64,000 nt of DNA from contig DGQT01000105.1 in NCBI GenBank assembly GCA_002390845.1, positions 1-64,000 on the forward strand, read 5' to 3'. Position numbers and translations under genes: made by a program. The stretch's first letter is position 1. Each line of letters starts with the position of its first letter. The notes beneath the pieces were generated by a model. It was not told the origin of the DNA. It worked only from the letters and a program-made list of their open reading frames with translations, and searched no databases. Of the stretch, positions 46,211-55,245 are shown one piece after another. Origin of the DNA: Chitinophagaceae bacterium UBA4407. GTDB lineage: Bacteria; Bacteroidota; Bacteroidia; Chitinophagales; Chitinophagaceae.

Positions 46211-47602
46211 TTAGAAATACAACCAGTTTAAAATCAGGTTTGGAAAAATACCAAGAAGAATAATTAATGCCGCTAAAGCAATAACACCGTATTTGAAAGA
46301 GGGAGTTATAACTTCAGTTTGGGGGTTGCCTTCTTTAAAATACATGGCTTGTATCACCCGGAAATAATAATAAACACTTACTGCGGCAAACAATACACCC
46401 ACTATTACCAGCCAGGTATATGTGCCTGTTTTCAGCACTGCTGCCAGCATATAATATTTTGCAAAGAAGCCTGCCGTTAAAGGGATTCCGGAAAGTGACA
46501 AAAGAAAAACCATATTGGTTGCTGCAAGGGCGGGTTGAGTTTTTGCAAGTCCGTTGTAACCTTCTAAACTAATGTCTTTCATTTTTACAAGAATAGCAAA
46601 AATGCCGATGGTAGCGAGACTGTATGCGGCTGCATATAACAGGATACCTTCGTACGCCAGATCGTTAAGACTGATCAGTGAAAAAAGCATAAAACCCGCT
46701 TGTGCTATGCTTGAATAAGCCAACATACGTTTTACACTTTGCTGAAAAACGGCAGTAATATTACCTACAAGCAATGTTGCCACGATCAGTATTGCATAGA
46801 TCATTTGCCAGTTTACAACGCCACTGGTTTCATTCATACGCACTGCACAAAGTTTTATAAAAGCAATAAAACCGGCTGCTTTTACAATCGTTGCCATAAA
46901 TGATGTGAATACACTTGGGGCACCATCGTAAACGTCGGGTGTCCAGAAATGAAAAGGTGCTGCCGAGACTTTAAATGCCATTGACACCAAAAGAAACAGC
47001 AATCCCAATATTTCGAGGAAAGAGGCCAACCCTTTATAAATATTAGGGAAAGTGCGAACAGCCTCCATATTAAAAGTGCCGGTACCGCCATAAGTTAATG
47101 CAATACCCATCAGCATCAGGCCTGTTGAGAAGGCACCCATCAAAAAATATTTAAGAGCGGCTTCGTTACTTTTCATATTACGCTTATCACTTCCTGTAAG
47201 TATATAAAGTGGTATTGACATAATTTCAATACCAAGAAACAGTGTAAGAAGATTGTTATATGAAGAAAGTAAAGTAACGCCACAAAGAACAAAGAATATT
47301 AAAACAAAATATTCGGCCACATAAGTACCGGTTTTTTCAATTTCCTTTCCTGTAAGTAACACATAAACAAAAGTAGAGCCTATTGCGATAGAATTAAAGA
47401 GCATGCCAAACCTGTTGAAAAGCAGCATACCATGTGTATTGATCAAAAACATAGTGTGCCCGTAGGTATCAGCAATATTTGCAACAAGCAATATCAGTAA
47501 TGCAATTGAAGCAATATGCCTTAAGCTCCCTTTGTTTTTTAAAAGAAAGCTGCAAAGCATCATCATAACACCAAAAGCAGCAGAAAGAATAATTGCGTTC
47601 AT
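46211..47602 (-). CDS. nuoN: NADH-quinone oxidoreductase subunit N
   Basis: A 463-residue antiporter-like membrane subunit of complex I with about 14 transmembrane helices. The conserved core includes ALKYFLMGAFSTGLMLMGI with its TM5 glutamate region, FHFWTPDVYDGAPSVFTSFM and RMLAYSSIAQAGFMLFSLIS. It is the distal gene of the nuo locus (transcribed nuoA to nuoN on the minus strand) and starts 24 bp beyond nuoM. A palindromic element of the dispersed family follows its 3' end. Confidence 0.95.
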   Translation of the reverse strand: MNAIILSAAFGVMMMLCSFLLKNKGSLRHIASIALLILLVANIADTYGHTMFLINTHGMLLFNRFGMLFNSIAIGSTFVYVLLTGKEIEKTGTYVAEYFVLIFFVLCGVTLLSSYNNLLTLFLGIEIMSIPLYILTGSDKRNMKSNEAALKYFLMGAFSTGLMLMGIALTYGGTGTFNMEAVRTFPNIYKGLASFLEILGLLFLLVSMAFKVSAAPFHFWTPDVYDGAPSVFTSFMATIVKAAGFIAFIKLCAVRMNETSGVVNWQMIYAILIVATLLVGNITAVFQQSVKRMLAYSSIAQAGFMLFSLISLNDLAYEGILLYAAAYSLATIGIFAILVKMKDISLEGYNGLAKTQPALAATNMVFLLSLSGIPLTAGFFAKYYMLAAVLKTGTYTWLVIVGVLFAAVSVYYYFRVIQAMYFKEGNPQTEVITPSFKYGVIALAALIILLGIFPNLILNWLYF

Positions 47603-47626
47603 ATTGTAAACTGTGCTGTTCTTAAA

Positions 47627-49069
47627 TTACAGATGAAATTTGATTAACACCGATTGTACCGTATCGTTTGTAAGTTGCATCATGGGCTGCGGATAAACGC
47701 CAAGAACAACCACAATAACCACCAGTACAATGAGCATTATTTTTGTTCCCATACCAATATCTTTTGCATTTTCCGTAGCAATGGATGTATTGCCGTAAAA
47801 AATCTTTTGTATCATATTTAATGTGTAAACAGCAGCAAGTATAATACTGATACCGGCAATTGCCGCAATCCATACATTGTACCTGAACAAACCATTAAAC
47901 ATCAAAAACTCTCCCACAAAAGCATTGGTTAACGGCAATGCGATATTTGCCAAAGCCATTACAACAAGCAATATGGCAAGCGCCGGAGCCTTTCTTGCCA
48001 GACCACCCAGTTCGCTAAACTTACGGGTGCCCAATTGTGTTTCTATGGCTTCTGCTACAATCCAAAGACCAATAACATTAATGCCATGATTAAACATTTG
48101 AATCATTACACCCTGCATACCTGTTTCCTCACTGGAAAAAATTGCAGCGCACATTAATCCAATATGTGCAATGGAAGAATAAGCAATCATTCGTTTTATA
48201 TCATCTTGCCGTATGGCAATAAGCGAGGCATAGAGCATTCCCGTTACACTCAAAATAATAATAAAATGGCTGTAGTAAAGTGCAGCATGCGGGAATACGG
48301 GAACCAGCCAACGTATCGCAGCAAACAAACCCATTTTTACCATAACCCCACTTAAGATCATTGTAACCGCTGTGGGTGATTGTTCATACGTATCAGGTTG
48401 CCAGGTATGCAACGGAAATATGGGCATCTTAATGGCAAAGGCTAAAAAGAATAACCAGAATGCAAAATTTTCCTCGCCAGTTGAGAGCTTAGCATTATAA
48501 AAAGATTGCAGTGCAAATGAATGATCCGGTGTTTTAAAATAAACGTACAGGATACCCACCAGCATTAACAATGAACCTACAAATGTGTAGATAAAAAACT
48601 TAAAGGTAACCTGTATCCTTTTTTCGCCGCCCCAGGTAGAGCAAAGAAAATAGGCAGGTATTAAAGCAAGCTCCCAGAAGAAATAAAATAATAAACAATC
48701 AGTTGAAAGAAACACACCCATAAGCCCGGTTTGCATCAAGAGCATTAAACCATAAAAGCTTGCAGGTTTTTTATAATCATTATTATAAACAGCACCAAAA
48801 ACAATTGGAAAAGCTATTGCATTTAACAGACAGAGCATTTTTCCCATCCCATCCAACCCAATGCTGAACCTTGCCCCCAAAGCTGATAACCAGGCGGCAT
48901 CATACGATGATTGCGCAGTATCAAACAAATTGAATACACCTGCAAATACAACAGCAAGCGTAAGAACCGATGCAAACAATGACCAGCTTTTAGCATCCTT
49001 TTCACCCTTTATAAAAAAAGTAATCAGTCCGCTGAACAATGGTATCAATATGAGTAATAATGCTATCAT
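47627..49069 (-). CDS. nuoM: NADH-quinone oxidoreductase subunit M
   Basis: A 480-residue antiporter-like proton-pumping subunit. The hallmark sequences FFWELALIPAYFLCSTWGGE, FPLHTWQPDTYEQSPTAVTMIL and RMIAYSSIAHIGLMCAAI are present, with the expected Glu in TM5 and Lys in TM7/8. The length is typical. It is preceded by a half repeat arm at 49120-49205 that separates it from nuoL, and nuoN follows closely. Confidence 0.95.
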   Translation of the reverse strand: MIALLLILIPLFSGLITFFIKGEKDAKSWSLFASVLTLAVVFAGVFNLFDTAQSSYDAAWLSALGARFSIGLDGMGKMLCLLNAIAFPIVFGAVYNNDYKKPASFYGLMLLMQTGLMGVFLSTDCLLFYFFWELALIPAYFLCSTWGGEKRIQVTFKFFIYTFVGSLLMLVGILYVYFKTPDHSFALQSFYNAKLSTGEENFAFWLFFLAFAIKMPIFPLHTWQPDTYEQSPTAVTMILSGVMVKMGLFAAIRWLVPVFPHAALYYSHFIIILSVTGMLYASLIAIRQDDIKRMIAYSSIAHIGLMCAAIFSSEETGMQGVMIQMFNHGINVIGLWIVAEAIETQLGTRKFSELGGLARKAPALAILLVVMALANIALPLTNAFVGEFLMFNGLFRYNVWIAAIAGISIILAAVYTLNMIQKIFYGNTSIATENAKDIGMGTKIMLIVLVVIVVVLGVYPQPMMQLTNDTVQSVLIKFHL

Positions 49070-49119
49070 ATTCTTTTTCCTTTCCTAAAAGCCTGTTTAA
49101 ATTTAGTTTTAAATATTTT

Positions 49120-49205
49120 GCATAAGCCCTAAGCTGCCACATGTACAAGTGATAAAGTGATTGCGACGCAAGGGACGATACCATGAAAAACTACTGCTGG
49201 TATTC
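49120..49205. repeat. Right arm of dispersed palindromic element, with 10-nt insert
   Basis: ATGTACAAGTGATAAAGTGA then TTGCGACGCAAGGGACGATA and CCATGAAAAAC. Relative to other arms an extra segment splits the core. It lies between nuoL and nuoM and has no left partner. Confidence 0.65.
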
Positions 49206-49235
49206 AAATAAATCATTTTTAAACAGCCCATAACG

Positions 49236-51146
49236 CTAAAATATATTTTGAAGAAATTTTACAATAATTTCCTGGTTCCAGAACGCTAAAAACAAAACTG
49301 CTATTGATAAAACCATAAATAAAATATAATTACCAACCTGGCCGCTCTGCAATAAACGCAGTTGCCTTGATGAGTAATTAACAAACCGGCCTACGCCATT
49401 TACTATGCCGTCAATGCCTGATTTTTCAACAACTGATTTAAGAAACCCGGCAAGGCTGTTCAACGGCTTTACAATTACTGCGTCGTACAATTCATCTATA
49501 TACCATTTGTCTGCAAGTACTTTTCTAAAACCCTTATAACTAGCATTGAATTCTTTTACAGCAAAAAGCTTCCGGGCAATTACAAAAATTAAGAGCAACC
49601 CCACAATAGTTCCAATCAAAAGATAATTTTCAGCTTTTGCTGCCCCTGCACCTTCATGTACAACAGCAGGAACAACCGGTGCAAGGAACTGGTTAAAATA
49701 ATCATGTCCCCCAAATATTTCGGGTAACTGTACAAAGCCGCCAATCAATGATAATACCGCAAGTATAATTAGGGGCAGTGTCATTGCCAGAGGCGATTCA
49801 TGCAAATGATGTTCCTGTTCGTGTGAACCCCTGAATCCACCAAAAAATACCAGGAACATCAGGCGGAACATATAAACAGCAGTAAGAATAGCTGCAAATG
49901 CAGCAAACCAGAATAGCACAGGGCTATGGGCATATACTGCAAGTAATATTTCATCTTTGGAAACAAACCCCGAGGTAAAAGGAAAACCAGAAATAGCCAG
50001 TACACCAATTACAAAGGTCCATGTAGTTATGGGAAGTTTTTTAATCAGGCCGCCCATTTTTGTAATATCCTGCTCGCCACCCATTGCATGAATTACAGAA
50101 CCTGCACCAAGGAACATCAATGCTTTAAAAAAGGCATGTGTCATTACATGAAAAACGCCGGTAGTATAAGCGCCAACACCAAGTGCCAGGAACATAAACC
50201 CCAACTGGCTTACAGTAGAATAGGCCAAAACTTTTTTAATATCGTTCTGATATAGCGCTATGGTTGCAGAAAGGATTGCAGTACATAAACCAACAATGGC
50301 AACTACATCACTTGAAACTTCACTTAAAGAATACAACACATTGCTTCGGGCTATCATATAAATACCAGCTGTAACCATTGTAGCAGCATGTATCAGTGCC
50401 GAAACAGGTGTTGGCCCTGCCATTGCATCGGGCAACCATGTATATAAGGGAATCTGTGCGCTTTTACCAATTGCACCAACAAACAATAATAATGTAATAG
50501 CAGTAACATCCGTAGCAGAAAGAGAAGAGCTCGCCCTGTCAAAAACTTCGGCATATGTTGCAGTATCCAGTTTATTAAGCATCCAGAATATAGCGAGCAG
50601 AAAGCCAAGGTCACCAATTCGGTTCATGATGAATGCTTTCTTTGCTGCATGGTTGTAATTGTTGTTTTTAAACCAAAAACCAATTAATAAATAGGAGCAC
50701 AATCCTACACCCTCCCATCCAATAAACATAATTACATAATTAGCCCCCAGTACAAGCAGCAACATAGAAAAAACAAACAGGTTAAGGTATGCAAAGTATC
50801 TTCCGAAATGTTCATCAGGTTCATCGTGCATGTATGCAGTGGAATAAAGATGTATCAGAAAACCAATACCGGTAATGATCAATAAAAATATTACAGACAA
50901 TTGGTCTACCAGGAAAGCAAAAGGGATTTTAAAACTGGTAACATCAATGAAATTAAAATAATCAATCACAGTGCCGCCGTTTGCCTTAACATCAAAGAAA
51001 AGAAATACACTAATTATGAATGACATGAGTATTGTACCGCATCCAATAATGCTGATTGCATTTTTTGACAAAGACTTTCTGAAAAGCCCATTTATCAAAA
51101 AGCCTATCAAAGGAAATAATGGTACCAGGTAAACTAAATTATTCAT
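49236..51146 (-). CDS. nuoL: NADH-quinone oxidoreductase subunit L
   Basis: A 636-residue distal proton-pumping subunit of complex I with the long lateral helix near the C terminus. It has FIGWEGVGLCSYLLIGFWF, IPLYTWLPDAMAGPTPVSALIHAATMVTAGIYMI (cited as the standard NuoL core) and KKVLAYSTVSQLGFMFLALG. The C-terminal part with NAFHKGFRKVL-like sequence (YKGFRKVLADKWYIDELYDA) carries helix HL. The length is normal. It lies between nuoK and nuoM. Confidence 0.95.
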   Translation of the reverse strand: MNNLVYLVPLFPLIGFLINGLFRKSLSKNAISIIGCGTILMSFIISVFLFFDVKANGGTVIDYFNFIDVTSFKIPFAFLVDQLSVIFLLIITGIGFLIHLYSTAYMHDEPDEHFGRYFAYLNLFVFSMLLLVLGANYVIMFIGWEGVGLCSYLLIGFWFKNNNYNHAAKKAFIMNRIGDLGFLLAIFWMLNKLDTATYAEVFDRASSSLSATDVTAITLLLFVGAIGKSAQIPLYTWLPDAMAGPTPVSALIHAATMVTAGIYMIARSNVLYSLSEVSSDVVAIVGLCTAILSATIALYQNDIKKVLAYSTVSQLGFMFLALGVGAYTTGVFHVMTHAFFKALMFLGAGSVIHAMGGEQDITKMGGLIKKLPITTWTFVIGVLAISGFPFTSGFVSKDEILLAVYAHSPVLFWFAAFAAILTAVYMFRLMFLVFFGGFRGSHEQEHHLHESPLAMTLPLIILAVLSLIGGFVQLPEIFGGHDYFNQFLAPVVPAVVHEGAGAAKAENYLLIGTIVGLLLIFVIARKLFAVKEFNASYKGFRKVLADKWYIDELYDAVIVKPLNSLAGFLKSVVEKSGIDGIVNGVGRFVNYSSRQLRLLQSGQVGNYILFMVLSIAVLFLAFWNQEIIVKFLQNIF

Positions 51147-51253
51147 GCCTGTCTCCTAAAGGATAATTTTTGCCCTAAATCCCTTAAAGAATTTAAGAGT
51201 TAATAATTAAATGATTAGCCGCTTTATTTGCCCTGTAAGGAACGCTAAGAGGC

Positions 51254-51589
51254 TTAATTCTTCAGCCTGTTTAAAAAATTAATATCAACAGAATGTATAT
51301 TCCTGTACATCATTACAATAATAGCAAGGCCCACGCTTACTTCTGCTGCAGCTACTACCATAATAAAAAAAACAAATAATTGTGCATCGGTGCCCACAAT
51401 AGTTTTTGCATCACTTGTTACCGCATTGGCATAATGCATTTTTGAAAATGCTACCAGCAAAAGGTTCACTGCATTCAGCATCAACTCAATGCACATAAAA
51501 ACAATAATGGCATTGCGGCGGATTAATACACCGGCAACTCCTATACAGAATAAACAGGAAGCTAATGCTATATAATATTGAATTGGCAT
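51254..51589 (-). CDS. nuoK: NADH-quinone oxidoreductase subunit K
   Basis: A 111-residue subunit with three transmembrane helices. It carries the two glutamates of the E-channel: one in [18 protein letters not shown] and one in [18 protein letters not shown]. It is 107 bp from nuoL. The length matches bacterial NuoK with a short C-terminal extension. Confidence 0.94.
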   Translation of the reverse strand: MPIQYYIALASCLFCIGVAGVLIRRNAIIVFMCIELMLNAVNLLLVAFSKMHYANAVTSDAKTIVGTDAQLFVFFIMVVAAAEVSVGLAIIVMMYRNIHSVDINFLNRLKN

Positions 51590-51668
51590 AATATCCCAAC
51601 CCCTGAAGGGGTTATTTTTTATTAGATAATTTTTTTATTGCCCCATATCCCTTTAAGTGCAGGGCTCT

Positions 51669-52172
51669 CTAATTTTTCTTTCCGATTACTACGGCCCCAA
51701 CCATCGCACTTAAAAATAATACACTACTTATTTCAAAAGGTAAAGCATATTCGCTAAACAAGACCTTACCAAGATTTTGAATCAACCCTATATCACCATC
51801 TTTTAATAAAGCATTCTTGCCAACAATATCCCCTGCTGATATCGACGCTGAAATAAATATCCATAGCAAAAGCCCACCGGAGATTACGCCGGAAAAGATC
51901 ATCCATATATTTTTTTGCGGTTCAGTTCCTTTGTTAAGGTTCATCAGCATAATAACAAAAAGGAAGAGTACCATAATGGCACCCGCATAAACAATAATAT
52001 TTACAATTGCCAGAAACTGCGCATTCAATAAAAGGTAGTGACCCGAGATGGCAAAAAACACCACAATCAGCCATAAAACACTGTGAACAGGATTTTTGCT
52101 AACCAGCACCATTATGGCACTAAACAGGGCAAGCACACTTAAAAACCAGAATAATATTTCGGAAGTACTCAT
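51669..52172 (-). CDS. nuoJ: NADH-quinone oxidoreductase subunit J
   Basis: A 167-residue membrane subunit with five transmembrane helices. The conserved stretch is NPVHSVLWLIVVFFAISGHYLLLNAQFLAIVNIIVYAGAIMVLFLFVIMLMN, quoted here as AIVNIIVYAGAIMVLFLFVI, which includes the bent TM3 that couples quinone chemistry to pumping. It is 79 bp before nuoK and 97 bp after nuoI. Confidence 0.93.
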   Translation of the reverse strand: MSTSEILFWFLSVLALFSAIMVLVSKNPVHSVLWLIVVFFAISGHYLLLNAQFLAIVNIIVYAGAIMVLFLFVIMLMNLNKGTEPQKNIWMIFSGVISGGLLLWIFISASISAGDIVGKNALLKDGDIGLIQNLGKVLFSEYALPFEISSVLFLSAMVGAVVIGKKN

Positions 52173-52269
52173 GTTGTTTGCAATCGGTTTCTGCTGAACT
52201 ATAAGGGCTTTACAAAAATTTTATACCTTCTTTCTTAACCAATAACTAATTCCCGATTCCTAATCCCTC

Positions 52270-52800
52270 TTACAACCCTTTCGCCTTGGCAAGATCTGCT
52301 TTTTCGGTTAAAGGGTTTGGTATCAGTAAATCTTCTTTATCATATATAAGCCCTTTACGGTTATAGTTCGATGGCGTAAAGGTCTCACTTAAATAAATGG
52401 CATCTTTCGGACAAGCCTCTTCGCATAACCCGCAAAAAATACAACGCAGCATATTGATCTCATAACGGGCGGCATACTTTTCTTCACGGTACAAATTCTC
52501 TTCGCCCACTTTGCGCTCTGCAGCTTCCATCGTTATAGCTTCAGCCGGACAGGCAACCGCACATAAACCACATGCAGTGCAGCGCTCACGGCCCTCCTCA
52601 TCACGGTTAAGCACATGCAAACCGCGGAACACCGGGCTAAATTGTCTAGTTTGTTCGGGAAAATTAATGGTTGGTTTCTTTCTGAACATGTGGCTAAAAG
52701 TAATAGACATGCCCTTAAGAACTGCGGGTAAATAAATCTTTTCCCCAAAAGTCATTGGCCTGCGGTCTACATCTTTTACCCTGTTGGTTAATGCCTGCAT
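52270..52800 (-). CDS. nuoI: NADH-quinone oxidoreductase subunit I
   Basis: A 176-residue ferredoxin-like peripheral subunit with clusters N6a and N6b. The two motifs are CTACGLCAVACPAEAIT and CIFCGLCEEACPKDAIY. The N-terminal helix rests on the membrane arm. The length is normal. A complete palindromic element separates it from nuoH, and nuoJ follows. Confidence 0.95.
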   Translation of the reverse strand: MQALTNRVKDVDRRPMTFGEKIYLPAVLKGMSITFSHMFRKKPTINFPEQTRQFSPVFRGLHVLNRDEEGRERCTACGLCAVACPAEAITMEAAERKVGEENLYREEKYAARYEINMLRCIFCGLCEEACPKDAIYLSETFTPSNYNRKGLIYDKEDLLIPNPLTEKADLAKAKGL

Positions 52801-52894
52801 TTTTATCCGTTCAGTTTAAATAGTTACAAAAATATTTTTCTAATCTGTTGTTACCAACTTTATCTCGGTTATTGTTGATAATAGTTTCTAACAC

Positions 52895-53062
52895 ATTTTT
52901 TTTACCAGCTTTCTGCTCTGCACACATCGCCGGTTGTGTCACTCACTTGTACGTTCTGAACAGCGGTCGACAGTCGACGGTCAACTGTCGACCGAAGAAT
53001 CAACAGTATAAGAGCGCGACGCAAGGAACGATCACCAAAGAACTTCTGTCCGGTACAAAAAT
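52895..53062. repeat. Dispersed palindromic element, A arm then B arm, GTCGAC-tip subfamily
   Basis: Left: CACATCGCCGGTTGTGTCAC then TCACTTGTACGTTCTGAACA. The tip has GTCGACAGTCGACGGTCAAC and more (52967-52992). Right: AGAGCGCGACGCAAGGAACG (53011-53030). It lies inside the nuo locus between nuoH and nuoI. Confidence 0.82.
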
Positions 53063-53066
53063 TCAT

Positions 53067-54119
53067 TTATTTATTAAAATATAAAATAAACGCACCTGTT
53101 GCAACCATATTTGCCAAAGCCAATGGTATCAGGCCTTTCCAGCCAAGGTTCATTAACTGATCGTATCTGAATCTCGGTAATGTCCAGCGGATCCACATAA
53201 AAACAAAAATGAAAAAGAATATTTTACCCATCAGCGCAACAATGCCTACAAGTGCTGCAACATTTGGCGAAAGTGCGGCCTCGTTTACAAAGGGCATATC
53301 GTAGCCTCCAAAAAATAAGGTTGCCATTACTGCGCTGCTGATGAACATGTTAATATACTCGCTGAAAAGATAGAACCCAAGTTTCATAGAAGAATATTCC
53401 TGGTGAAAACCCATATTCAGTTCGCTTTCGGCTTCGGGCAAATCGAATGGTGCACGGTTACATTCTGCCATGGAGCAAACAAAAAATATAAGAAAAGCAA
53501 GCGGCTGATAAACTACATTCCATAAATGATATTTATCGTTTATCTGCTGCTCTACAATTGTTTTCATACTCAACGATCCGGTCATCATTAAAAGCGAGAT
53601 CAATGCAATACCCATTGCCAGTTCGTAGCTGATCACCTGGCTGGCACCACGCAATGCGGCAAGCAAAGAGAATTTATTGTTCGATGCCCAGCCACCGATC
53701 ATAATACCGTAAACGCCCAAACTTACAACGCCAAAAACGAAGAGTATTCCAATGTTGATATCTGCAATCTGAAGGCTTACTGTGGTTCCGAATATTTCTA
53801 ATTTATCGCCCCAGGGTATCACTGCACTTGTCATCATCGCAGTTAACATGGCAAGGCAGGGGCCGAGGATAAATAAAAATTTATTAGAACTGTTTGGTAT
53901 AATTTCTTCCTTGAAAAATAATTTCATACCATCGGCGAGGGGTTGCAAAATTCCGAACGGGCCTGCACGGTTAGGTCCACGCCTGTCCTGCATTACTGCT
54001 GCAACTTTACGTTCAGCATAAGTTGAATACATGGCAATAATCAATGAAGCACTGACAACAACGGCGATCAATATCAGCTTCTGGAGAATAAATGCCCAAT
54101 CGAGTGCAAGTAGTATCAT
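53067..54119 (-). CDS. nuoH: NADH-quinone oxidoreductase subunit H
   Basis: A 350-residue membrane subunit that forms the quinone site and links the peripheral and membrane arms. It has DRRGPNRAGPFGILQPLADG, AECNRAPFDLPEAESELNMG and FHQEYSSMKLGFYLFSEYIN. The length is normal. It begins 9 bp after nuoG. A repeat element follows its 3' end. Confidence 0.95.
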   Translation of the reverse strand: MILLALDWAFILQKLILIAVVVSASLIIAMYSTYAERKVAAVMQDRRGPNRAGPFGILQPLADGMKLFFKEEIIPNSSNKFLFILGPCLAMLTAMMTSAVIPWGDKLEIFGTTVSLQIADINIGILFVFGVVSLGVYGIMIGGWASNNKFSLLAALRGASQVISYELAMGIALISLLMMTGSLSMKTIVEQQINDKYHLWNVVYQPLAFLIFFVCSMAECNRAPFDLPEAESELNMGFHQEYSSMKLGFYLFSEYINMFISSAVMATLFFGGYDMPFVNEAALSPNVAALVGIVALMGKIFFFIFVFMWIRWTLPRFRYDQLMNLGWKGLIPLALANMVATGAFILYFNK

Positions 54120-54128
54120 TGTAAATGA

Positions 54129-55241
54129 TTAATCTTTTTGTTTTCCATTAAAAGTATCGCTTGTTGCCGGACCCTCAATCAGGCTCAGATCAATATTTGG
54201 ACGGTTTACTTCACTTACATCATGAATATCCATAAAGAAGCGTGGTTTTTGTCCGTCCATTACTTTTACGATTGTTTCCTCTGGTTTCTTTAATCCAAGA
54301 TAATGGCCTTGTGCTATAACTGAATGACGGCTTATTACAGATGGCCCTTCGATTACCCAATCGTTTACATTCTTTTTTTCAAACCTGCATTCGTTACAGA
54401 TCCAACCTGTTTTGCCATCGGCTGTATCTTTCACTTCACCCCATTCATCTTTCCTGGCAGTTACGCGGAATACTTCATCGCCCCGCATCCATAACTGTAC
54501 TTTGCCTGCACATGTTGGGCAATCCCTATGTGCATCAACAGGTTTGGTAAACCATACACGGTTTTTAAACCGGAATGTTTTATCGGTCAAGGCCCCAACC
54601 GGACAAACATCAATTACGTTTCCTATAAAATCATTATCCAAAGCCTTTTCAATATAAGTTGCAATTTCAGAATGATCGCCGCGGCTTAAAACACCATGCT
54701 CTCTTTTATTGGTTAACTGGTCTGCCGTATAAATACAACGGTAGCAAAGGATACAACGTGTCATGTGCAGTTGTATGTAAGGACCAATATCATGTTTATG
54801 AAATGTTCTTCTTTGAAATTCGTAGCGTGTGCCAGCTTTGCCATGTTCATAGCCCAGATCCTGCAAATGACATTCGCCGGCCTGGTCGCAAATAGGGCAA
54901 TCCAAAGGATGGTTAATAAGAAGAAATTCAACAACACCGGCCCTTGCTTCTTTAACCTTGCTGCTGGTAATGTTCTTTACTTCCATGCCATCCATCACTG
55001 TTGTTCTGCAACTGGCTACAAGCTTGGGCATTGGGCGTGGATCTTTTTCACTTCCCTTAGAAACCTCTACCAAACATGTACGGCATTTACCGCCACTGCC
55101 CTGCAGCTTTGAATAAAAGCACATTGCCGGAGGCGCTACATCACCACCAATGCTGCGCGCCGCATGCAGAATGCTGGTTCCCGGCGCCACATTGATAGTA
55201 ATGTTATCAATTGTTACTTTGAATAGTTGTTGTTCACTCAT
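54129..55241 (-). CDS. nuoG: NADH-quinone oxidoreductase subunit G, short form
   Basis: A 370-residue NuoG that has the N-terminal [2Fe-2S] domain (CFYSKLQGSGGKCRTCLVE), the second region with DCPICDQAGECHLQDLG, and CILCYRCIYTADQL / IDVCPVGALT for the [4Fe-4S] clusters. The C-terminal molybdopterin-oxidoreductase-like domain (about 500 residues in E. coli) is missing almost entirely, which is usual in Bacteroidota and not a local truncation. It overlaps neither neighbour and is 4 bp from nuoF. Confidence 0.93.
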   Translation of the reverse strand: MSEQQLFKVTIDNITINVAPGTSILHAARSIGGDVAPPAMCFYSKLQGSGGKCRTCLVEVSKGSEKDPRPMPKLVASCRTTVMDGMEVKNITSSKVKEARAGVVEFLLINHPLDCPICDQAGECHLQDLGYEHGKAGTRYEFQRRTFHKHDIGPYIQLHMTRCILCYRCIYTADQLTNKREHGVLSRGDHSEIATYIEKALDNDFIGNVIDVCPVGALTDKTFRFKNRVWFTKPVDAHRDCPTCAGKVQLWMRGDEVFRVTARKDEWGEVKDTADGKTGWICNECRFEKKNVNDWVIEGPSVISRHSVIAQGHYLGLKKPEETIVKVMDGQKPRFFMDIHDVSEVNRPNIDLSLIEGPATSDTFNGKQKD

Positions 55242-55245
55242 ATTT

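Noticed and set aside
54129..55241. nuoG as a broken gene because the C-terminal domain is missing
   Set aside because: All iron-sulfur motifs are intact, the stop is followed closely by nuoH, and short NuoG proteins are normal in Bacteroidota.
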